This document shows positions 1 through 9,065 of a stretch of 64,000 bases of DNA, piece after piece. The translations under genes were made by a program, and so were the position numbers. Below the pieces are notes generated by a model. It saw only the letters and a list, made by a program, of their open reading frames with translations, was not told where the DNA came from and made no database searches. The DNA is taken from the NCBI RefSeq assembly GCF_004745525.1, contig NZ_RKLY01000002.1, forward strand, positions 62,001 to 126,000, given 5' to 3'. Position 1 is the first letter of the stretch; the number at the start of each line of letters is the position of its first letter. This DNA comes from Companilactobacillus suantsaicola (GTDB lineage: Bacteria; Bacillota; Bacilli; Lactobacillales; Lactobacillaceae).

Positions 1-551
1 ACCATCCCGCTAGAATCTTGTTCTTGTGCCCGAACAAATGGTGTACCCGCCATGACATCACTCTCGAATGATGAACGAGTACCACTACCATCGGCACGAT
101 TAATAATAGTAATTGGAAGATCTTGTCCGCCAACTTGTTTCCAATTCTTAACTTGACCAGAAAAAATTTGTTTCAATTGCTTTAAGGTCAAGGATTTAAC
201 CTTTACGTCTTTGTTAACTACGGGAACCATACCTACTGCAGCGATTCGATGATCAACAAGTTTTGTGGCATCAATATCTTTTTTCTGCTCTGCATACAGA
301 TCAGAATTACCGATATTTACAGCCCCTTGTTGAATCTGGCTCAGTCCTGTTCCGGTTCCGCCTCCTTGGACGTTTACATACTCGTTAGGATTACTCTTAG
401 TGAATTCTTCCCCGGCAAGTTCGACTAACGGTTGAGCAGCTGAAGACCCAACTGCTGTAATAGTTTGTTGGCTTGTGGTGCCTTTGCAACCAGCTAGTAT
501 AAAAACGCTACTAAACATAATTGCAAATAATGCGACAAGTCTTTTTTTCAA
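1..551 (-). CDS. pstS: Phosphate ABC transporter substrate-binding lipoprotein PstS (3' end beyond window)
   Basis: About 183 residues are visible; the C-terminal part lies outside the window. It is the extracellular phosphate-binding lipoprotein that feeds the PstCAB importer. The N-terminus has a Lys-Lys-Arg stretch, a hydrophobic core and the lipobox LAGC, so it should be lipid-anchored after cleavage. The mature part begins with TAVGSSAAQPL and contains GGGTGTGLSQI and the DGSGTRSSF segment typical of phosphate-binding loops. I chose the TTG start at 551 because GAGGTGAG lies just upstream and KKR follows directly; no ATG suits the signal peptide better. It is read in the same direction as phoR but is separated from it by a strong terminator, so it needs its own promoter, probably PhoP-driven (inference). 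Confidence 0.93.
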   Translation of the reverse strand, partial: MKKRLVALFAIMFSSVFILAGCKGTTSQQTITAVGSSAAQPLVELAGEEFTKSNPNEYVNVQGGGTGTGLSQIQQGAVNIGNSDLYAEQKKDIDATKLVDHRIAAVGMVPVVNKDVKVKSLTLKQLKQIFSGQVKNWKQVGGQDLPITIINRADGSGTRSSFESDVMAGTPFVRAQEQDSSGM

Positions 552-603
552 TGTTCTCACCTCTATCCTATCTAGGATAGTACAACAATGTATATTTTTT
601 GTA

Positions 604-648
604 TAAAAAAATGCCATGATAAAATAAATTATTTTATCGTGGCAAAAT
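604..648 (-). terminator. Terminator after phoR
   Basis: On the minus strand a 15-bp stem, GCCACGATAAAATAA with TTATTTTATCATGGC, is followed by seven T. It separates phoR from pstS. Confidence 0.8.
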
Positions 649-650
649 TT

Positions 651-2297
651 TTATAATGGGATATTGACAGTAAAGGTAGTTCCTAATCCGATATGTGATT
701 CCAAACGAATGTCACCGTCCAAAGTATCCAAAGTTTCTTTAACGATGGCTAATCCTAGACCGGTACCACCCGTTTCCAAACTTCTAGAACGATCAACTCG
801 ATAAAATCTTTCAAAAATCCTACCTTGATCAGCTTCAGAAATACCAATTCCTGTATCAGTAATGACAAATTTCAAACGATTTTCAATCTCATCATGATGC
901 AATTCAATATCAATTGAACCATTTTCCTTGTTATAAGAAATAGCATTTTTGATTAAATTACGGAAAATAAGATTGATTTTCTCTTTATTAATCGTTACTT
1001 CTTCATTGCCGAAGAACTTCTTATTGATCGTTAAATGATGGTTCTTAATCGCTAAGGACTGTTGCTCAAGTATCTTATCGATATCGGTGTGCAAGTTGAT
1101 CAATTCAACTTTCGGATTAACCTTCTTGACGCGTGATAGGGATAAAATATCCTGAATCAATTCAGTTAACCTAATGCTTTCACTGTGAATGATCTTTAAG
1201 AAGTGATCCAATTTCTCAGGGTCATCTTTTGCACCAGCCAACAATGTTTCTGAAAAGCCTTCGATTGAGGTTACTGGTGTCTTCAATTCGTGGCTGACAT
1301 TGTTGACGAAATCGACTTGCATCCGTTCAATTTGGCGACTCTGTGTCAAATCATACAAAATAACTAAAACTTGTTGGTCGAAATCTTCACGCGTATGTAC
1401 TAAGCGAATTACATTGGCATCGACGTACTTTTGCGAATTGCCGACTAACTGAATTTCTCGATGATGATTCTTGTTTTTCTTCAAAGTGTGCTCGATCATC
1501 CGACTTAGACTGTAAGTCTTGATATCTTCGATGAAGGGATGAATATCACTGGAAATATTGACATCTAGTAGTGAGGCCATCGCTTGATTGTGCATCAATA
1601 CATCACCTTGTGAATTCAACAACATGACCCCAATGGGCAAGTGACCAACCAATCCACGAAATCTCCGTTCACGCAAACGGACATCGTCTCGTAATTCATT
1701 AATGTCCATACTGATTTTATTAGTTTGTTCAACTAGGCCATATAACTCGTCATCTGGAGATAGAATCAGTGAAGACATCTCTTTATTTTTACGAACACGT
1801 CTTAAATTCTCAGTCACACTTTGAATGTCTTTGCTGAGCATTTGACGCTTACGATAATAGAAAAGAATAACTGAATCAGTAATGACAAAGTACATCAAGG
1901 CAATTAAAACAAATGTTAATGGTGCCTGACTCCACAAGCGTTTATAGCGTTTTGCCACTACATAACGGGATCCTGACATATAGTACATAATTCTTTCGTT
2001 AATACCTGTATCTGAAACATAATTTTTACCAGGTGCAACACGTCCACGATGGAACATGTCATAAGCTTTCTTCTCAAGATAAGTACTTTCTTGATTAGAG
2101 TCAACATACTCTAAGCCAGCAATCTTGGCGGCAGTCTCTGGCTGATGATTCTTTCTCAATTCTTGGTAAGAAATTGTTTCTTCAGTAAACATATCCTTTT
2201 GTGAATCACGCAAAATGGTATCTGAAAAAATTACTAACACAATAAAGATAACTACCGAAATCAAAATAGCAATAATGGGTCCTATTTTCCTTCTCAT
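651..2297 (-). CDS. phoR: Sensor histidine kinase PhoR/WalK type
   Basis: 548 residues. It has an N-terminal membrane segment (about 8-28), an extracellular region of about 95 residues, a second membrane segment (about 127-147), a linker/HAMP-like stretch, a PAS-like domain (about 215-320), the H-box NNVSHELKTP with phospho-acceptor His336, and the ATPase boxes (NLIKNAISY, DTGIGI, GGTGLGLAIVKE). It phosphorylates the adjacent response regulator. The gene starts 2 bp after the phoP stop, so the pair is co-transcribed. Its place next to pstS makes phosphate-starvation sensing the best reading; a WalK-like role is less likely because the walHIJ genes are absent here. Confidence 0.9.
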   Translation of the reverse strand: MRRKIGPIIAILISVVIFIVLVIFSDTILRDSQKDMFTEETISYQELRKNHQPETAAKIAGLEYVDSNQESTYLEKKAYDMFHRGRVAPGKNYVSDTGINERIMYYMSGSRYVVAKRYKRLWSQAPLTFVLIALMYFVITDSVILFYYRKRQMLSKDIQSVTENLRRVRKNKEMSSLILSPDDELYGLVEQTNKISMDINELRDDVRLRERRFRGLVGHLPIGVMLLNSQGDVLMHNQAMASLLDVNISSDIHPFIEDIKTYSLSRMIEHTLKKNKNHHREIQLVGNSQKYVDANVIRLVHTREDFDQQVLVILYDLTQSRQIERMQVDFVNNVSHELKTPVTSIEGFSETLLAGAKDDPEKLDHFLKIIHSESIRLTELIQDILSLSRVKKVNPKVELINLHTDIDKILEQQSLAIKNHHLTINKKFFGNEEVTINKEKINLIFRNLIKNAISYNKENGSIDIELHHDEIENRLKFVITDTGIGISEADQGRIFERFYRVDRSRSLETGGTGLGLAIVKETLDTLDGDIRLESHIGLGTTFTVNIPL

Positions 2298-2299
2298 CG

Positions 2300-2965
2300 T
2301 TATACCTCTAATATATAACCGAAGCCATGCACGGTTTTAATTATTTGTGGATCTTTGGTGTCCTTTTCAATTTTATCACGAAGGTGGCTAATTTGAATAT
2401 CAACCATCCTCATTTGTGAATTTGAATTGATTCCCCAAACATTATCAAAAATTTGTTCGCGAGATACAACAATACCTTTATTTCTAATTAAAAATTCTAG
2501 TAATTCATACTCTTTTTTCGTTAAAGAGATTTCTTTACCATCCATAACTAAACTTTTAACATCAGTGTTCAATTGAAATTCTTTCTTGTGTTGAACAGAG
2601 GTGGTGCGTCGTAAAACAACTTCAATTCTTGCCAAAAGTTCTTTAATACTAAAAGGTTTAGTAATGTAATCATCGGCCCCACTGATCAATCCTTGGATCT
2701 TACTATCTTCAGCGTCGACGGCAGTCAAAAAAATCACGGGCGTTAAAATATCGGATTGGCGCATCTTTTTCAAAACTTCCATCCCGTTCATTTTTGGCAA
2801 CATTTGATCCAATAACATTAAATCAAAATCATCGGTACTGACTTTTTCAAAAGCCATTGCTCCATCGGTTGCAGTACTCACTTGATAGTCATTATTTTCC
2901 AAATTATATTCGATCAATTCCAAAATTGCAGGTTCATCATCGACCACTAAGATCTTGCTTTTCAT
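2300..2965 (-). CDS. phoP: Response regulator PhoP (OmpR family)
   Basis: A receiver domain (VVDDEP, LLDQMLP with the phospho-acceptor Asp, then the conserved Lys in YITKPFS) is followed by a winged-helix DNA-binding domain ending KTVHGFGYILEV. I place the start at 2965, giving 221 residues beginning MKSKILVVDDEP, instead of a longer frame that runs into prfB: AAGGAGTC lies upstream and the ATG falls 5 bp after the prfB stop. It is the partner of the PhoR kinase and is expected to activate the pst genes. Transcription order is prfB-phoP-phoR. Confidence 0.92.
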   Translation of the reverse strand: MKSKILVVDDEPAILELIEYNLENNDYQVSTATDGAMAFEKVSTDDFDLMLLDQMLPKMNGMEVLKKMRQSDILTPVIFLTAVDAEDSKIQGLISGADDYITKPFSIKELLARIEVVLRRTTSVQHKKEFQLNTDVKSLVMDGKEISLTKKEYELLEFLIRNKGIVVSREQIFDNVWGINSNSQMRMVDIQISHLRDKIEKDTKDPQIIKTVHGFGYILEV

Positions 2966-2970
2966 AACTT

Positions 2971-4081
2971 TTATTTGACTCCTTGTAATTTCCATTGGAG
3001 ATAAGCGTAAATAAAGGGATCTAAATCACCATCCATGACTGCTTGACCATTTCCGGTCTCATAATTTGAACGATGATCTTTAATCATTGTGTAAGGATGA
3101 AAAACGTAGGATCTGATTTGTGATCCCCAACCAATATCCTTTTGTTCCCCTTGAATTTCTGCATGCTTCTTGGCACGTTCTTCTTCTTCTCGTTGGAAAA
3201 GTTTAGCCTTCAACATGTTCATGGCAGTCTCTCTATTTTGCAATTGTGAACGTTGAGCTTGCGAACTGACGACGATTCCAGTTGGTAAATGAGTAATTCT
3301 AACCGCGGATGAGGTCTTGTTAATATGTTGACCACCAGCACCTGATGATCTGAAGACATCAACTCGTAAATCATCATCATTAATATCAACGTGTATACTA
3401 TCATCCAATTCTGGCATGACATCAACTGATGCAAAGGAAGTGTGACGACGACCAGCTGAATCAAATGGTGAAATTCTTACTAGACGGTGAACTCCACGTT
3501 CGGAACGTAATAATCCATAAGCATTTTTGCCTCGAATCATCATCGTAACACTCTTGATACCAGCTTCATCACCAGGTTGGTAGTCTTCGATTTCAACTGA
3601 AAAGTTGTGTTGGTCAGCCCATCGTTGGTACATTCTCAACAACATCGAACCCCAGTCTTGTGATTCTGTTCCACCAGCACCAGGATGAATTTCCATGATT
3701 GCATTGTGTGTATCATACGGTTCTGACAATAACATCATTAATTCATAAGCACGAAGCTTTTTTTCCAGATCAGACGATTCGTCTACCATTTGTTGCATCA
3801 AATCATCTTCAGGGTCTTCTTGATAAAGTTCCGCGGCAACTTTAATATCATCCAATCCTTGGCTGAGTTCGTTAAAATTATCATACTTATCTTTCATCGC
3901 CTTAGTATCATCGATAACTTTTTGAGCCTTGTCATGGTCATCCCAAAAACCTGGTTCAGCCATTTTATTCTCATTTTCAGCAATACTTTCTTCGAGTGAC
4001 TCTAAGTCAAAGAGACCCCCTGAACTGACTTATTTTGTTTTCCATCTCGGAAATCTTATTTTTAATCTCTCCAAATTCCAT
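2971..4081 (-). CDS. prfB: Peptide chain release factor 2, with programmed +1 frameshift
   Basis: RF2 ends translation at UGA and UAA. Frame 0 starts at ATG 4081 (ribosome site AAAGGTGAT) and runs 24 codons to an in-frame TGA at 4009-4007. The site carries the classic autoregulatory signal: an internal Shine-Dalgarno AGGGGG (4021-4016), then CTT TGA C. A +1 shift there continues through 345 more codons, for a total of 369 residues, the normal RF2 length. The body shows the stop-codon recognition motif SPF and the catalytic GGQ loop ([15 protein letters not shown]). Scarce RF2 lets the ribosome pause and shift, making more RF2 (established for prfB). A start at an internal Met near 3963 would remove the N-terminal domain and is rejected. 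Confidence 0.97.
4007..4021 (-). promoter_or_regulatory. prfB +1 programmed frameshift site
   Basis: In sense orientation it reads AGGGGG TCT CTT TGA C: SD-like AGGGGG, a short spacer, the CTT slip codon and the UGA stop. It matches the bacterial prfB consensus closely. Confidence 0.95.
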
Positions 4082-4096
4082 TTAATCACCTTTATA

Positions 4097-4123
4097 AAAA
4101 AAGCAGGCCCCAAGGCCCGCTTT
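4097..4123 (-). terminator. Hairpin between secA and prfB
   Basis: Minus-strand AAAGCGGGCC-TTGG-GGCCTGC followed by seven T, starting inside the secA stop codon. prfB begins only about 15 bp further on, so this may be a partial terminator that sets prfB levels, or prfB may be read from secA by read-through. Confidence 0.75.
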
Positions 4124-6483
4124 TATCTTTCCATATTTTGTCTGATTTCGGCCTTCATGAATAGTCTTGTAACATCATATTCAATATCTGAAACCATTTC
4201 TTCAAACATTCTGTATCCTTCTTCTTGGTATTCAACCAAAGGATTCAATTGACCGTAACCACGTAGTCCAATTGATTGACGTAGTTGATCCATGGCATCG
4301 ATATGATCAGTCCAATGTTCATCAACAACTCTTAGAATAACAACTTTTTCAAATTCTAGCATTTGGGCAGGATCACCAAGTTGTTGCTTCTTTTCTTCAT
4401 AATTTTTCTTAACGAAGTCCATTAAGTAGTTAACGATTTCGTCTTGTGATTTAAGTTGTAGATCAACGACTGACATTTGATTTTCATTTACTAAAGCAGA
4501 TTTTGCAAAGTCAGCAATTGCTTCCAATTCCCAATCTTCTTGTTTACCTTGAGTGTGAACATCAACTTGTGCCTTGATAGTACGTTCGATCATTGGCATT
4601 AAGACTTTATCAAGATCTTTGTCTTCATTGATTACTTGCATACGTTCTTTATAAATAACTTCACGTTGTTCACGCATAACATCATCATATTGCAAAGTAT
4701 TCTTACGTGTATCGTAGTTATTACCTTCAACACGTTTTTGAGCTGATTCAACTTGACGTGTCATCATTTTACTTTGGATAACAGCATCGTCATCTTCAAT
4801 CTTCAAAGCCTTTAGAACACGTTTGATACGTTCTGAACCAAAACGCTTCATCAAGTCATCCTCAAGTGACATGTAAAACTGTGTTACACCTGGATCACCT
4901 TGACGACCAGAACGTCCACGAAGCTGATTATCAATACGACGTGATTCGTGACGCTCAGTACCTAGAACACAAAGTCCACCGACTTCACGAACTCCAGGTC
5001 CAAGCTTGATATCAGTACCACGACCAGCCATATTAGTAGCAATAGTTACAGCGCCACGTTGACCAGCGTTCATAACGATTTCAGCTTCCTTAGCATGGTT
5101 CTTAGCATTCAAGACAGCATGAGGAATACCTTCTTTGTCCAATAACTTGGATAGATATTCAGAAGATTCAACCGCAACTGTACCAACTAGAATTGGTTGG
5201 CCTTTAGCGTGACGGCGTTTAATATCTTCAACAACCGCTGCAAACTTACTCTTTAATGTTGGGTAAAGTAAATCTTCTTTATCATCACGAATAACTGGTT
5301 TGTTAGTAGGAATTGAGATAACTTCCATGTTATAGATTTCTCTAAATTCTTCAGCTTCAGTTTTAGCAGTACCAGTCATACCAGCTAATTTGTCGTACAT
5401 ACGGAAGAAGTTTTGATAAGTGATGTTAGCCATTGTCTTGGTTTCATCTTGAATCTCAACACCTTCTTTAGCTTCAATAGCTTGGTGCAAACCGTCAGAA
5501 TAACGACGACCATCCATAACACGACCAGTAAATTGGTCAACGATCTTAACCTCGCCGTCTTGAACCACGTAATCAATATCAAGACTCATAATGAAATTAG
5601 CACGCAAAGCTTGATCCAAATGGTGATTCAAAACAGTGTTATCAATATCATATAAATTATCGAGACCGAAGTAATCTTCAGCTTTTCTAATTCCTGTTTC
5701 AGTTAAACTGATTGACTTAGTTGGCCAATCAATCTTGTAATCATCTTTTTCAAGTGTTTTGGCAAATCGGTCAGCACGAACATACATGGCAGTAGACTTT
5801 TCAGCAGCTCCAGAAATGATCAATGGAGTTCTAGCCTCATCGATCAAAATGGAGTCAACTTCATCGACGATTGCATAGTGCAATGGACGTTGAACCATTT
5901 GTTCTTTATAAACAACCATGTTATCACGTAGGTAATCAAAACCTAATTCACTATTAGTTGAATAAGTTACATCACAGTTATAGGCAGCACGCTTTTCTTC
6001 TGGGTCCATACTATTGAGGTTCAATCCAACAGTTAAACCGAGCCACTTGTACAATTCACCCATCTCTTTAGCATCACGACCAGACAAGTATTCATTAACT
6101 GTAACAACATGAACACCTTTTCCAGCAAGAGCATTTAGATAAACTGGAAGTGTAGCTGTCAAAGTTTTACCTTCACCAGTTTTCATTTCAGCAATATTAC
6201 CTTCATGAAGTGTAATACCACCAATCAATTGAACTCTAAATGGATAGAGTCCCAAAACTCTTTTGGCACCTTCACGAGCGGTTGCAAAAGCTTCTGGCAA
6301 AATATCATCAAGTGTTTCACCATTGGCTAGTCTTTCTTTAAATTTAGGAGTCTTAGCTTGAAGTTCCTCGTCAGAGAGCTTGCTATATTCATCAGCATAG
6401 CTTTCGACTTTATCGGCAATCTTGCCCATACGTTTGACTTCTCTTTTATCGCTTTCGACCCATCTTCTTAGCGGATTTGCCAT
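4123..6483 (-). CDS. secA: Preprotein translocase ATPase SecA
   Basis: 786 residues. SecA is the cytosolic and membrane-bound motor that pushes preproteins through SecYEG. Visible motifs are Walker A in [14 protein letters not shown], the DEAD-type box [14 protein letters not shown], the substrate-crosslinking region, and helicase motif VI in [18 protein letters not shown]. The protein ends AEIRQNMER, so the C-terminal Cys/His zinc-binding tail of many SecA proteins is absent, as expected for lactobacilli. The ATG at 6483 has GGAGAG upstream. A hairpin terminator follows at once, before prfB. Confidence 0.97.
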   Translation of the reverse strand: MANPLRRWVESDKREVKRMGKIADKVESYADEYSKLSDEELQAKTPKFKERLANGETLDDILPEAFATAREGAKRVLGLYPFRVQLIGGITLHEGNIAEMKTGEGKTLTATLPVYLNALAGKGVHVVTVNEYLSGRDAKEMGELYKWLGLTVGLNLNSMDPEEKRAAYNCDVTYSTNSELGFDYLRDNMVVYKEQMVQRPLHYAIVDEVDSILIDEARTPLIISGAAEKSTAMYVRADRFAKTLEKDDYKIDWPTKSISLTETGIRKAEDYFGLDNLYDIDNTVLNHHLDQALRANFIMSLDIDYVVQDGEVKIVDQFTGRVMDGRRYSDGLHQAIEAKEGVEIQDETKTMANITYQNFFRMYDKLAGMTGTAKTEAEEFREIYNMEVISIPTNKPVIRDDKEDLLYPTLKSKFAAVVEDIKRRHAKGQPILVGTVAVESSEYLSKLLDKEGIPHAVLNAKNHAKEAEIVMNAGQRGAVTIATNMAGRGTDIKLGPGVREVGGLCVLGTERHESRRIDNQLRGRSGRQGDPGVTQFYMSLEDDLMKRFGSERIKRVLKALKIEDDDAVIQSKMMTRQVESAQKRVEGNNYDTRKNTLQYDDVMREQREVIYKERMQVINEDKDLDKVLMPMIERTIKAQVDVHTQGKQEDWELEAIADFAKSALVNENQMSVVDLQLKSQDEIVNYLMDFVKKNYEEKKQQLGDPAQMLEFEKVVILRVVDEHWTDHIDAMDQLRQSIGLRGYGQLNPLVEYQEEGYRMFEEMVSDIEYDVTRLFMKAEIRQNMER

Positions 6484-6658
6484 ATTTATATATCTCTCCT
6501 AAGTGTAATAAACATACTCTTAATAGTAGCATTAATTTTTAAACTTTTAAACTTATTATCTTTAAAATAGACTTTTCAGGAATACAATGATACACCACTT
6601 TTACTAATTGTAGTGTTAAGAATACTTTACAAAGTAAAAAAAGTAAGGATTATTTTGG

Positions 6659-6848
6659 TTCTTGTTTGGTTAAGTATGCCGTCCTCCATAGCAAAGCCGA
6701 TTTTGGCTGGAACGATGTGGGCCGACTTGGAGCCAATTTCAAAATCGGAAATTGTCTTCAAGCTCGGCCTTATTCTAAGCAACAAGTTGCTAAGAATAAT
6801 TTCACATCTGAGCCAAATCGACTTTGCTATTCCGGACTGAATTTCACT
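6659..6848 (+). repeat. Family G structured palindrome, copy G1
   Basis: Frame elements are TTTGGTTAAGTATGCCGTC at the left, GCTGGAACG after the first arm, ACTTGGAGCCAATTT, then CTGAGC before the return arm and TTCCGGACTGAATTT at the right. Long arm: TAGCAAAGCCGATTTTGGCT with AGCCAAATCGACTTTGCTA. Apical stem: TTATTCTAAGCAAC with GTTGCTAAGAATAA. Middle stem: GAGCCAATTT with AAATTGTCTTC region. Other copies keep the frame but change both sides of each arm. Confidence 0.8.
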
Positions 6849-7212
6849 TCTATGCTTTATTTACTTTCCATTCTTTTAGGAATATCAATTCTATTCATAG
6901 ATTGCGCCTGATATTTTTATAGTTGAATTGTTTTTCCCATTCAAAATAGAGGTATAAACAATAAAAAATAAGACATCACTAGTTTGCTGCAATACACTGC
7001 ATTTCTAATAATGTCTTTTCTTATTTTTATCAATTCTAATAACTAAATAACTAAAATTTAACGGATCGTAACATACCCATACAATAAAATAGTCCAATAC
7101 CTCCCACCAATAGACATGGTATCCTCTTTTGAATTCACCAAATTATTGCATAGATTCAATTTCTAGTCTGGAGCAACATCTCTGGGAAATGCTCAGCCGT
7201 GAAATTCTTGTT

Positions 7213-7536
7213 AATGCTTTAGCGGTTCTCATCTTAGTTTGGTTATAAAAGTTACAGAAATGCTTTATTAATGGTATTTCCATTAGTAGTGACTTCTTGT
7301 TTTTCCCATTTTTATGGTAAACAGATAAAAAAATAAAACCGGAATCTAGTCCGGAGTACAATCCCTGTGATGACTCAGCCGCCAAATTTTCCTTATCGCT
7401 TTAGCGATTAGGAAAAGACCTAGTTTTGAGATTTTGCGTACTTTGCAAAAGCTCAAAATAGCGTCGGCAGCGTTCCAGCTCATCACAGGGATTGTGCGGA
7501 GGACGGCAATTTACACTAACTCACTAACCAAACTAG
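7213..7536 (+). repeat. 324-bp duplicated core, copy 1 (98% identical to 63457-63780)
   Basis: Aligns without gaps to 63457-63780 with about 6 mismatches by eye. Its ends are imperfect inverted repeats: GCGGTTCTCATCTTAGTTTG at the left and CAAACTAGAGTGAGAACCGC at the right. The flanks of this copy are the reverse complement of the flanks of the other copy, so the core is flipped relative to its surroundings. Confidence 0.88.
7353..7536 (-). repeat. Family G structured palindrome, copy G2 (inner)
   Basis: Read on the minus strand it has the family frame: TTTGGTTAGTGAG, TTGCCGTCCTCC, GCTGGAACG, CGGCTGAG, CTCCGGACT. Arms are ACAATCCCTGTGATGA with TCATCACAGGGATTGT; apical stem TTTTCCTAATCGCT with AGCGATAAGGAAAA. 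Both stems pair fully although their sequence differs from G1. Confidence 0.8.
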
Positions 7537-7664
7537 AGTGAGAACCGCTTTAGCATTTACAAGAAGACCATTCCCGCTTTTGGAATTGGCTTCAAGTTGC
7601 GTCCACCGCGTTCCAGCGTTTCCCAGAGATGTTGCGGAAGACGGCATCCAACCACCACCCCAAA

Positions 7665-7704
7665 CAAAAAAAGCCCAAGATAACCATCCCTGATTATCCT
7701 AAGC
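7665..7704 (-). terminator. Terminator after hpf
   Basis: Minus-strand stem AGCTTAGGATAATC with GGTTATCTTGGGCT followed by seven T. Confidence 0.85.
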
Positions 7705-7737
7705 TATTTATTCTCATAAAATTAATACTCTATTTTT

Positions 7738-8286
7738 CTATTCGTTTGTTTCAATCAAACCGTACTTGCCATCATTACGTTTGTATACAATACTTGCGCC
7801 ATTAGTCTCTGAATCTTCAAAGATGAAGAATTCATGGCCTAACATTTCCATTTGTAGAACGGCTTCTTGAGCATCCATTGGTTTCAATGAAAGACGTTTT
7901 GTTCTAACGATTTCTGATTTATCTTCTTCAGTATCCTTTGGTGTCACATCATCAATAGGAATATCTCTAATGCTGCCACTTTCACGACTCTTACGATTTA
8001 CACGAGTCTTGAACTTCTTGATTTGTCTTTCTAGTTTATCGATTACTAAATCAATTCCAGCATATAGATCATCGTTTACTTCTTCAGCCCTCAATGTGAT
8101 ATATGGCAATGGAATTGTAACTTCAACTTTTGTACCCTTTGATGGATATGTCTTCAAGTTTACGTGAGCAATAGGATTGCTATCGTCACTGAAATACTTT
8201 TCCATTTTAGAAATTCTCTTCTCAACATATTCACGAATTGATGAAGTTACCTCAATATTTTCACCACGTACATTAATCGTTAACAT
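7738..8286 (-). CDS. hpf: Long-form ribosome hibernation promoting factor
   Basis: 182 residues. The N-terminal domain (about 1-100; MLTINVRGENIEVTSSIREY, then ERQIKKFKTRVNRK) binds the 30S decoding region. The C-terminal domain (about 125-182; VRTKRLSLKPMDAQEAVLQM, FEDSETNGASIVYKRNDGKYGLIE) drives 100S ribosome dimer formation in Firmicutes. Length fits the long form, not the short gammaproteobacterial form. Start ATG 8286 has GGAGAG upstream. A stand-alone unit with its own terminator, downstream of the comF genes in reading direction, as in Bacillus (yvyD near comF). Confidence 0.95.
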   Translation of the reverse strand: MLTINVRGENIEVTSSIREYVEKRISKMEKYFSDDSNPIAHVNLKTYPSKGTKVEVTIPLPYITLRAEEVNDDLYAGIDLVIDKLERQIKKFKTRVNRKSRESGSIRDIPIDDVTPKDTEEDKSEIVRTKRLSLKPMDAQEAVLQMEMLGHEFFIFEDSETNGASIVYKRNDGKYGLIETNE

Positions 8287-8384
8287 AATAATCTCTCCTT
8301 TGCGACGAGTAGGAAATTAAAGAGTATTCTTACTTCTCTTTAATGCAATTATAATATTCTTATGCCGATATGACAACGTTTTCA

Positions 8385-9065
8385 CTATCTTGATAATGAA
8401 AACGTGGAAATATTTGTAAATCCACGTTCAAAAAATATATCATGAGCGTGCATCAAAGTCCGCCCTGTCGTATAAATATCATCTAAAATTAAAATGCTCT
8501 GATCTTTTGATAATTGATTGATTGCCGGTTGGGCAAAAAACGTTTGTGGCGTTTTCATTCGCTCCAAACGATTTTTTTGTGCTTGAGGTTTATCGGCATC
8601 TTTTTTGCTCAAGAGGTTTTGTAAATCAAAAATGTCTGCGTACAATTCATAAACCGGATCAAAGCCACGTTCTTTTAAATGACCAGGGCTTGCAGGAATA
8701 TATGTAACTACATCAAAGTGATTTTTCAAAGACCAACTCTTTATATCTTGATAGAACAATTTGGCTAACAAGATATCTCCATACCTTTTATACAGCTTAA
8801 AGTAGCTGTGTATGAATTGATTATACTCAAACAAAGCTTGATGGCAATTGATTTTATGATAATTTTTCTCCCAAATCTGACAATCAGAACAAATTCCTCC
8901 ACTTTCAGGTTTAAAACATCTCGGACAGTTATCCCGATTTATCAAGGGTTTCAACTGTTGTCGACAAAAATTGCAGATATAATTTGGTGTGATTGGTGTC
9001 AAAGAAAATATTTCTATAATTTTTAAATTATTAGTTATTTCTGAACCACAATTTAAGCATTTCAT
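8385..9065 (-). CDS. comFC: Competence protein ComFC, phosphoribosyltransferase-like
   Basis: 226 residues. A treble-clef-like zinc region at the N-terminus (CLNCGSEI, CNFCRQ, CPRCFKP, CSDC) precedes a phosphoribosyltransferase fold with the PRPP-loop motif ILILDDIYTTGRT near residues 190-203. ComFC acts with ComFA during uptake of transforming DNA; its exact enzymatic role is not settled. The ATG overlaps the comFA stop by 4 bp (ATGA), giving translational coupling. It lies downstream of comFA in one operon. Confidence 0.93.
   Translation of the reverse strand: MKCLNCGSEITNNLKIIEIFSLTPITPNYICNFCRQQLKPLINRDNCPRCFKPESGGICSDCQIWEKNYHKINCHQALFEYNQFIHSYFKLYKRYGDILLAKLFYQDIKSWSLKNHFDVVTYIPASPGHLKERGFDPVYELYADIFDLQNLLSKKDADKPQAQKNRLERMKTPQTFFAQPAINQLSKDQSILILDDIYTTGRTLMHAHDIFFERGFTNISTFSLSR

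Larger units (their letters stand above)
7168..7650 (-). repeat. Family G outer element G3, interrupted by the 324-bp core
   Basis: Flanks of the core form a second family G element: right side carries GCGGAAGACGGCAT, GTTCCAGCGTTTCCCAGAG and GCGTCCACCGCGTTCC; left side carries CTGGAGCAACATCTC and GAAATGCTCAGCCGTG. The core sits in what would be its apical loop (stem CCGCTTTAGCATT / AATGCTTTAGCGG). Confidence 0.72.
6484..7737. other. Gene-free block with large palindromic repeats
   Basis: A 1.25-kb stretch between divergent-facing ends of secA (5' side) and hpf (3' side). It holds family G element G1, the nested G2/G3 composite, an imperfect hairpin at about 6968-7035 (AAGACAT paired with ATGTCTT, T-rich on both sides) and the hpf terminator. 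The open frames here are short, start inside the palindromes and have no family likeness; I call no gene. Confidence 0.8.

Noticed and set aside
2971-3963. Shorter RF2 starting at an internal Met
   Set aside because: The upstream frame with a ribosome site, SD-like AGGGGG and CTT-TGA-C shows the full-length recoded gene.
6613-6911. Two overlapping plus-strand frames of 75 and 81 codons
   Set aside because: They run through family G copy G1, have no convincing ribosome site and no family likeness; the palindrome explains the open frames.
7143-7385. An 80-codon minus-strand frame
   Set aside because: It covers half of the nested G2/G3 composite and is not kept in the second copy at 63.5 kb.
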